Assembly (NCBI RefSeq): GCF_000313135.1
Contig: NW_004457442.1
Coordinates: 960,657-1,024,656 of the forward strand
DNA: 64,000 nucleotides
Reading direction: 5' to 3'
Source of the DNA: Acanthamoeba castellanii str. Neff
Lineage: Eukaryota; Discosea; Longamoebia; Acanthamoebidae
Within the stretch, counting starts at the first letter, position 1; each line of letters starts with the position of its first letter. The notes under the pieces are model-generated. The model saw nothing but the letters and a program-made list of their open reading frames with translations. It did no database searches and was not told the origin of the DNA. A program made the translations under genes and the position numbers. Of the stretch, positions 54,640 to 64,000 are shown one piece after another.

Positions 54640-57600
54640 CACACACACGCACCACCGCACACGCATTCTTACTCACACAATCAAACGCGCGCGCGCACAC
54701 AGCTCATCGACCCGTACTGGACCATCATTCCGGTGCTCATCGCGCATTTCTTCGCGGCCCACCCCGCCGGTACGCCTCTTTGCGGCTGGGATGTATCGGT
54801 CCGGGCCTTGCTGACACACACACGACACACGACACACACACCTCCCCGATCGTGCCCGCAGCGACGTTTGACCCGCTGCGCTCGTTCTTGTCCCTCGGCC
54901 TCGTCTGGCTCTGGAGCATCCGGCTCACCCACTCCTACTTCCGCAGGTGACACTTCTCCCGTCGCCTTGTGCCCTCTCTCCTACTATGACACCACCGCAC
55001 ACGCCCCACACGCCGCACACACCGCGCACACCGCACACACCGCACACGCACACACTGCACATAGGGAGGAGTGGGAGCTGGGCGCGAGGGAGGATTGGCG
55101 GTTCACGGACATGCGCAAGCGCTACGGCGCCGCCCTGTGGGCGGTCCTCTCCTTCCCGATCGCCTACCTGTCCCAGCACGTCCTGCTCGTGGGCATCTGC
55201 CTCCCCTTCTACTCCATCCACTTCCCCGCCCTCTCGCCCCTGCCCGCCTCCGCCGCGCCGGCCGACCTCCTGGGCCTCCGCGACCTCGTCGCCTCCTCCG
55301 CCGCCAACGCCACCGCCACGGCCGCCTCCGCTGCTGCGGCGCTGCCGCCGTCGCCGCCGTTCGATGGCGTGTGGGACCCGCTGATCGCCGGCCTGTGCCT
55401 GGCGGGTATCGTGGTGGCCTATTTCGCCGACACCCAGCTGTGCGCGTTCATGCACGCCAACGAGCAGCGCGCGCGGCAGGGCAAGCCCAAGGTGCTCATC
55501 CTGAACTCGGGCCTCTGGTACTACTCCAGGTACGACTACCACCCTCTCGCCCCAGCTCCGTTTTATCATCGTGCCGTCGTCTGATTGGCTGTGCTGACGT
55601 GGCGCATGTGCGATCGATCAGGCATCCCAACTATTTTGGCGAGCAGCTGTGGTGGTGGGCGCTGTCGCTGTTCTCAGTCTACGTGGGGCAGTGGTACATG
55701 GTGGCGGGCACTCTCATCAACTCGCTGTGCCTGGCGACAGTGACGCTGATGGTCGAGCAGCGCATGCTCGAGCGGCCCGAGCGCAAGCAGGCCTTCCTCG
55801 AGTATCAGCGCACCACCTCCGTGCTCGTCCCCTGGTTCAAGGGCAGCGCTACCACTGCCTCTACGACCAAGAAGAGGAATTGAAAAGTTTCGTAAATGTT
55901 TTTCGTTTTTAAGCGGTTTGCTGTGGCGGTGAGGGCTGGCAAGCACTCGGTTTAGGGTGCAGGAAGGAATGGAGGGCGGCAGCGGCCATCCGCCGCAGCT
56001 CGGTCTCGGGCAAAACCTCCTCCAGATTCGCGTAGTTCGCTCTGTGCGCCGCCGAAGGGAATTGGTGTCGTGGTGTAAGGAACCGAATGGGTCAGTATCA
56101 ATTGGGAACAAGGCGTCGGTACCGGTTGGCGTTCAAGGTGCCAATGCAGCTCAAGGCCAAACTCAGCGGTCGGCCACGACCTGCGCAGTATATGGTAAGC
56201 TGGACCACCTTGGTTAACAGGTAAATGTCAGGGAGCGCATGCGTGCCCACCTGCGAGTGAGTGGCCAAATGCGGACTGTAGCGTGGAGGCAGGCTTTGAT
56301 CGTAATCGCCGACGTCGGGTACAGCCGCCGGTGCGGTGCCCTCGAGCGACACGCCCATCGAAGCGAGCCCCACTGCTCACCAGGATCGCTGCCGCCTGCT
56401 CGTTGCCTGCCCTCATGTCCACCACCTTGAGTGCACGTGTTTGACCAAGTGGGAAGGTGGCGATCGTACAAGCGGCGAGGGCGACCTGGAGCGCGGTCAG
56501 GCCATCGGCGTTGGGCACATCGAGCAGCCGACGGAGTTCGTCGTCACTGTGCTGCTGCCTGATGTGGTCAAGGGTGGCCTGCACGATCTCATGGCAGCCC
56601 AGTTCCTGTGTGCTCCCATTGTGATGAGTCAGCCAGTCCCTACATACCACGGCCTGCGAATGAAATGAATGATGACAAACCTTGGATGCCAAGTGGAGAA
56701 GGCTGTTGTGGTGCTGGTCCCGACCCTCGACAATGGCCGGCTGCGCGCTCATCGCTTCGCTCACTGAATGTAGAGAGCGGTGTGCATTCAGCGCGCCGCA
56801 AACACCGACCCTGTGCCTGCATATAAGCAGGCGCACCATGAGCCACGTGGGCCGGGCTGATCAACGCTGTCAGCTCGCGCTTGAGCTGACGCACCACCGA
56901 TTTCACCTTGCCATGGCCCACCTGCACCGGTTTTAGCATTTCCTTCATCATACCTGGCCCACGTAGGCAAGTGTGGACCAACGTACCACCAACGTGCCAG
57001 CGAGGAGGATGACGCGCCCAAGCAATGGAAACTGCGCGTGCTCCTCCACCACCACCGGCTTGAGCGGGCGCAACCGCACCAGCGCCACTGATTGAAGCTG
57101 ATTAGCGTGCCCCCACAATTGTGCGTGCCTACAGAGAGGGCTTGTACGTTGTCCGACACAGACCTTGGTGGCGGCGGGGGTCAGACTCTCTGTGCCGGCA
57201 AGTGGTGGACCATCAGAGTCCAGAACGGGCATCACGTCCACCACCTGTCACGCCGTGTGGTGTAAGGAACAGGCCCCTGGCGTGGGTCGCATGTGCGATG
57301 GGGAAGCGATACCAGGCATGGCACACGCGCGTTGTGTGCGCACATTGTCAGAGTGTAACCGACCCCGAAGGCGTTGGTCGGCTTGCGCTGCACATTTTAT
57401 CAGAACGCCGCGCCATAGTTGCGTGGTCAAGAGCGCGCACCTTGGCGTAGGCATCCACTGTCTCCACCTGAGCGACCAACTCCATCGCCGTCAGCTCCAC
57501 AAGCGACGCCGCGTACTCTTCGGCTGGCATGATCACCGCACCTGTGCCGTGTGTGCGGTGTGCCCGTATTACGGTGTTCAGTGTTCTGTGGCAAAGAAAG

Positions 57601-60600
57601 CGTGGGCGGCAGCGCACCATTGGGATAGGCGCAGAACGGCGCCGTGGGCTGGCCGCGCACGCACACTCCAACCACGTCGCCGGGCTTGGCCTCGGGTCGC
57701 GACTCGTGAAACATCTCGACAGTGAACGCCCCGAAGCTCTTGAGGCTCGCCTGGGCGCTCTTATCCTGCGTCCACGGTGTGCGCTTCCACCCAATCGGGT
57801 CGCTCGGGCAGCACGCCAACCTATCGCCCCTGTGTGGATTGATTAGTTGATTGATCACACCAATCACATGAGATCTTAACACTCCGTGCCGTGGGTGTCA
57901 GATCAGTCTTACGGTTTGAGTTGTCCGCTCAGTTGGCGCCCGCAAATCACAGTGCCTATCCCAGCTGCCGGTAGACATCAGCACGCACACAACGCAAACA
58001 CCAAAGGAGAGGAAACGAGACACCACCGACACATAGACAACACCACTCGCACGGCAGGGACAATACCAATCCTGTAGCTGTCGTGAATGGGCAGGCGCAT
58101 TGGCTGCTGCTCTGGACTCTGTTCCTGGTTCCCGGTTGTGCGAGCGAGGGCTTCACTCTTCCTTCTGCCCTCGAGCCTTCTTGTGTGAGTCGCCATCGCA
58201 CACCCGAGTACGCACAAACGCGCAGAGTAGAGGAGAACGCACAGCACTTGAGCCCGCAGAGCTTCGATGAAGGTCTTCCCGCCGTCTGACCAGGCATAGG
58301 GTTCATCGGTGATGCCGCGATGCTGCTCCCCGACACTCACGCCGACGACGGTGATGCCGGACCTGCGCACCATGCCCGCCAGACAAGCGGTTCAGAACCG
58401 AGTCACGTTCGGTGGGCCACAATGACGACGAGTGGAGGGTGTACGGGTGGAACCCGAGCGAGCAATGCTTGGTAAGCAGATTCAGCACAAAGCGCTTGGT
58501 CCGCTCGAATGCCTGCTGCTGGCAGTGATCGCCTCTTCCCTCCCCGGCGACGATATCAAGCTTGGTCACGCACACCACAATGTCTTCGATCTCTAGCGCC
58601 CTGTCGACCCTCACCCACCAGTTAATGATAACAACACTACTAATAACAAAGGGAAAATGGGGCGCACTTGAGCACGATCGCTTGGGTCATGAGGACGCGT
58701 GCCGCATCATCGTTCGGGTCCTCCATGTCGACGTTGGCAGCCACCACCAGCACTGCCGAGTCGGCCTGCACGGGGTGGTGGAGGTTACAGCTTTCATCAT
58801 TGCACCACCGTCTCTGTATTATGGGTTGGCTGGTTTGCATACCAGGCAGGCATTGCGGATGAAGGTAGTCAGCAGGTGGGGTCGCCCCGGCACGCTCACC
58901 AGGGAGCAGTTGAATCCGTCGTGGTACGCCTTCACCACCCTTATCATACGTCACACACAGGTGTCAGCCGGCACCACGTGAGGCATCTCGGTGCATTCCC
59001 TACCCTCGCTAGGCGCGGGACTGTACCGCGCGTAGCGAGTGTGTCGCTCAATGTGCTCATCTCTCGTGCGGTCGATCAGGATTGTGGACGCATTCAAGCC
59101 ATTGCGCTGCAATGTACGAGATGGCGGGAGGTTAGGGACACTGCATGGGGGGGGGCTTTGAAGCGATCAGATTGAGGCGCGCCGTCGTACCACGTAGGCG
59201 GCATTGGCAAGGCCGCACAGGCATTGGAGGAGCGCCGTCGCACCGTGGCCAGAAGGACCCACAACCACCACCACCTGCACAAAAAGGCCATGCGTAGCAT
59301 TTGGCCAATTTTAAGTGTGTAAAATTTAAATGGAAAAAGAAGTGCTTTCGACGAATGCACGTCGTTGACAAAGTTCATGGTATGCTTACCGGCGATGCGT
59401 TTGTCATTAGCAAGGTCGGTGCGTCACGTTGAGCGTCGAGCAAGAAGAACGGAAGAGGCTAAAAAGAGTCGGGGGTGGTTTCCATTCACAGACACCACCG
59501 ACGCCGCGGTGGTGAGAGATTTCCGCCGAGGCAGTGGTGAGAGCTTTCCGGCGGAGTCAAAGAAATAAGTCACCTGAGTGCATTCACGAAAAGAGCGTGT
59601 GGACCGATTCATCCAGGCCCACCGGAACACAGGAAGGAATGGAGGGCGGCAGCGGCCACCCGCCGCAGCTCGGTCTCGGGCAAGGCCTCCTCCAGATTCG
59701 TGTAGTTCGCCCTGTCCAAAAAGAATTATAAGTTATTATGTAATGCATTATTATTGTAGTTCTGTGTGTCGTCGTACCGGTTGGCGTTCAAGACCTTCAC
59801 GCAGCTCAGGGCCAAGCTCAGGGGTCGGCGGCGACCTGCGCAGGCCCCCATCAGCATCCACCATCCATCATCGATGGGGGGGGGGTGAGGGAACGCGCGC
59901 TGGTGATACCTGAGACCGGATCGCGCAAGGCGGACGGCAGTGCTGAGGCCGCCTTTGATCGTAGCCGCCGTCGGGTACAGCCGCCGGTGTGGTGCCCTCG
60001 CGCCACACTCCAGTCGAAGCGAGCCCCACTGGCCACCAGGATCGTTGCCGCCTTCTCGTTGCCTGTCCTCATGTCCACCACCACGCCCACCACCTTGAGT
60101 GCGCGTGTTTGACCAAACAAACAAAAAAGGCCTTGGAAGCAGGGGAGCGATCGTACAAGCGGCGAGGGCGACCTGGAGCGCGGTCAGGCCATCGGCGTTG
60201 GGCACATCGAGCAGCCGACGGAGTTCGTCGTCACTGTGTTGGTGCCTGATGTGGTCAATGGCGGCCTGCACGATCTCATGGCAGCCCAGTTCCTGGTGTG
60301 TTCGCCGTTGTCGTAAGTCGGCCAGTAGTAATAGGTCGGTCCTCTGCAAATGAAATGAATGTAATGATGACAAACCTTGGATGCCAAGTGGAGGAGGCTG
60401 TTGTGGTGCTGGTCCCGACCTGTGATAATGGCCGGCTGCGCGCTCATCACTTCGCTCACTGGAGATTGAGCGTGTGTTGTGTGCGTGTGCAGTTGCCAGA
60501 CAATGTTAGCTCCCACCGAGAGCTGGGGTGGTGTGAGATGCACATAAGAAGGCGTCATGTGCCGCACCATGAGCCACATGAGCCGGGCCGATCAACGCTG

Positions 60601-63600
60601 TCAGCTCGCTCTTGAGCTGACGCACCACCGATTTCACCTTGCCGTGGCCCACCTGCACACATAATAATTCATTGATCAGCATTTATTCATGTGATACAAA
60701 CGTGTGTTATTATCAAACATTTGATTTATCAGAAGCAAATCTGTTAAAAAGTAAAGTGCGTTGCTAATTTACGTCGCGGATTGCCCCACGTAGTCAAGTG
60801 TGGACCAACGTACCACCAACGTGCCAACGAGGAGGATGACGCGCCCAAGCAATGGAAACTGCGCGTGCTCCTCCACCACCACCGGCTTGAGCGGGCGCAA
60901 CCGCACCAGCGCCACTAATTGGGACGGCTTGAGGTGTGTGTCGTGTCCTGTGCGCATGTGTGCGTACGTGGGGCAAGAAGACCACGAGAGTTGTACCTTG
61001 TCCGACTTCGACCTTCGTGGCGCTCAGACCATCTCCTGTGTCGGCATGTGGTAGGCCGTCGGAGGAATCCAGAATCGTGATCACTTCCACCACCTTGCAA
61101 GCCGTGTGGTGAGAAAAATTGTGGCAATGTAAACGTTTGGCGGAGGTGTGACGGGATAGCGATACCAGGCATGGCACACGCGCGTTGTGTGCGCACATTG
61201 TCAGAGTGTAACCGACCCCGAAGGCGTTGGTCGGCTTGCCCTGCACATTTTATAAGATTTACGTAGTCATGCCGCACGTTAGTCGCGTGCGGTGGTGGTG
61301 CGCCCGCGTCGGAGCACATTATACAATAATGAAATGCAAAGAATGCATGGACAGCAGCGCACCATTGGGATAGGCATAGAACGGCGCCGTGGACCGGCCG
61401 CGCGCACACACTCCAACCACGTCGCCGGGCTTGGCCTCGCTCCGCGATTCGTTAAACATCTCGACAGTGAACGTCTGGAAGCTCTTGAGACTCCCCTGGG
61501 CGCTCTTGTCATGCCGCCATTCGCTGGTGCGCCTCCACCCAATCGGGTCGCTCGGGCAGCATGCCAGACTATCGCCCCTGTGTGGATTTATCGATTGATC
61601 ACACCAATCTCACGTGATCAGGCACACACCAGTCGCAGCGCCCAATTGGGTCAAGTTGTCGTACGGCCTGATTAGTCCGCTCAGTTGGCGTCCGCAAATT
61701 ACATTGCTGGCAAGCCCAGCTGGGCCAGTAGACATCAGTCAACACGACACGACACAGGAACGATAAGACAACACCACTCGCACGGCAGGGACAATACCAA
61801 TCCTGTAGCTGTCGTGAATGGGCAGGCGCATGGGCTGCTGCTCTGGGCTCTGTTCCTTGTTCTTCGCCGCACGAGCGATGGCTTCACTCTTCCTCCTGCC
61901 CTCGAGCCATGATGAGCCACTACCACATACACACACAGGGTGACCGCGCAATGAATTGTAGGTTAGAAGAGTACGCACAGCGCTTGAGCCCGCAGAGCTT
62001 CGGTGAAGGTCTTCCCGCCGTCCGACCAGGCATAGGGTTCGTTGATGATGCCGCGGTGCTGCTCAAACTCCGCCCCAATGCTCACGCCGACGACGGTGAT
62101 GCCGGAGCTGCGCACCATTGCCCGCCAGACAACAAGTTCAAAACCGGGTCACGTTCGGTGGTCAATGACGATGACGAGTGGCGGGTGTGTACGGGTGGAA
62201 CCCGAGCGAGCGATGCTCGGTGAGCAGGTTCAGCACGAAGCGCTTGGTTCGCTCGAATGCCTGCTGCTGGCCCTGTTCTCCTCCTTCAGTGGCGACGAGA
62301 TCAAGCTTGGTCACGCACACCATGATGTCCTCGATCTCAAGCGCCCTGCACGCACCATCAGTGAGAGTCGAAACAATAAATGATTAAACAAATATATCAA
62401 CATAATACTGAACTTACAAGTATTTATTATTATTATTATAATGGGAAGAGGGTGGGGTGCACACTTGAGCACGATCGCTTGGGTCAAGAGGACGCGCGCT
62501 GCATCATTCGTCGGGTCCTCCATGTTGACATCGGCAGCCACCACCAGCACTGCTGAGTCGGCCTGTATGGTGGTACTTACTTATCAGCCTTCGTCTTCAT
62601 CTTCATTGCAGAGAAGAGCAGAACTTCGCATACCAGGCAGGCATTGCGGATGAAGGTGGAAAGCAGGTGGGGGCGTCCCGGCACGCTCACCAGGGAGTAG
62701 TTGACTCCACCGTGAAAGGCCCTCACCACCCTTTACACCACACCACACCACACCACCAGGTGTCAGGCGGCACTACTACACGCATGGTGCATCCCTCGGG
62801 GGGGGGTACCGCGCGTAGCGAGTGTGTCGCTCGATAAGCTCATCTCTCGTGCGGTCGATCAGGACCGTGTACGCATTCAAGCCATTGCCCTGTCATGTTT
62901 GGGGGGGGGGTGTTTGGGTAATAGCGCTTCGGGGGTAGGAGGAGGTACCAGGGCATAGGCGCGCCGTCGTAACACGTAGGCGGCATCGGCAAGGCCGCAC
63001 AGGCATTGGAGGAGCGCCGTCGCACCGTGGCCAGAAGGACCCACAACCACCACCACCTGCACGCACAGACAAAGAAAATGTTGTCGTTTCCCTGCCTGAC
63101 ATGGTAATTTATACTATTAAAAATAAATAAAAATACAGCTTTTGTTTGCATTGTTTCTGTATCGGGGTTGCTGATTTTTCTACGTACTGGCGACGCAGTG
63201 GTCATGATGCAGTAAGGTGCGCGTCTGGAGGAGAAGCTGGAAGAACAGTTGGTGCGGGTCGGAAAACAAAACAAAAAGCTCGGAGTTGTTTCCATTCACC
63301 GAGCACAAAGTTCGGGCCGAAATCGAGGTTTACTACGGTCGGCAAACGTGATCAGCCACAGACAAAGAAAGTAATAAGAGGGGTGCGTGACATCAAAGGG
63401 TCCTCCGAACACCTCCCATCCCTTGACATGTCAGCCCCGGTGGCCGCCTCGAGTTCAACGGGACAAATATTTGATTACCCACTTGTGCCCTCAAAAGTGT
63501 CATGCAGCTCTACCACTCCTTCTCCTCGAAATCCTCGCTATCGCAGTCCTCATCTTTGTCTTCGTCGGCATCCTTCTTGCATGGTTCAAGCAACGGGTCG

Positions 63601-64000
63601 TCTCCCGCATACGCTTCGTCGAGGACCTTGCACGTTGCATCGTGCGTTGCTGCATTCGTCGAAGTCCCTCGGTCACTCAGCCTGGTCTCGCCGCCTGGCG
63701 ATCGGTGCACCGGCCTCGTCGTTGATGATGATTGTTCGTCGCCACGGCCGACGAGGTACACCGCTGGGCTGCGCTCCGGAGTTGTCGGCTCCAGCTCGCC
63801 CCGTCGCTGATGTCCAGAGGCGCTCTTGCTGTCGTCGCTTTCTTCGCTGCTGCTGCTGCTGCTGCTGGGCGAGGGGCTTCGCTCGCTCGCTCGCCTCGAC
63901 TCGGGTGGCATGGGGCTCGCCAGCATCTTTGACGCACCGCGTTGCAGCTTCTGGAAGAACCTCTGCGTCGATCCCCCATCGTCATCTTCATCACCACCAT

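Overview
The window is nuclear DNA of a GC-rich, intron-dense, gene-compact protist. Short GT-AG introns interrupt every multi-exon gene I could resolve, intergenic gaps are mostly 25-600 bp, and introns carry many microsatellites (CA/GT, CAA, AGA, CTCA, CAAAA). Gene content (TSC2, ARP6, RhoGEF, CH-LIM, an EDR1-type TKL kinase, homoaconitase, PBZ-PARG) and base composition suggest an amoebozoan, most likely Acanthamoeba or a close relative. That assignment is inference: there is no rRNA or other marker here, and no search could be run. Exon coordinates come from my own frame- and splice-site reading. They are frame-consistent from start to stop where exon lists are given, and approximate elsewhere.

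Layout. 1-605 (+): 3' end of an animal-type phosphomevalonate kinase gene. 700-3819 (-): a PH-domain protein and a GRAM-domain protein. 4597-5946 (+): a bZIP factor with an ATF6-like basic region. 6439-25444 (-): a block of ARP6, an ankyrin-EDR1-TKL kinase, a 10-kb TSC2/tuberin gene and a strictosidine-synthase-like/APMAP-like protein. 25629-32156 (+): a PARG with an N-terminal PBZ zinc finger, then a CH-LIM protein. 32342-35886 (-): mitochondrial homoaconitase containing a 21-N assembly gap. 36128-36706 (+): intronless RPL11. 37034-42709 (-): an RND/Patched-like multipass protein. 43293-55883 (+): RhoGEF-PH-PH-RanBP2 finger-Vps62 fusion, exosome subunit RRP46, TSUP transporter and DUF1295 protein. 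55909-63205 (-): two tandem paralogues of an eEF1A-shaped protein with degenerate G motifs and C-terminal ankyrin repeats. 63510-64000 (-): 3' part of an acidic Ser-rich protein.

How the genes relate. This is a eukaryotic chromosome segment, not an operon. Functional themes are nutrient/GTPase signalling (TSC2, RhoGEF, TKL kinase), chromatin and ADP-ribose metabolism (ARP6, PARG), RNA and translation (RRP46, RPL11), lipid/isoprenoid metabolism (PMVK, DUF1295, RND/SSD protein) and lysine synthesis (homoaconitase). The most novel item is the tandem pair of ankyrin-fused eEF1A-like pseudo-GTPases. All three readable nucleotide-binding motifs are altered identically in both copies while the reading frames stay largely intact, and the downstream copy has lost one internal exon.
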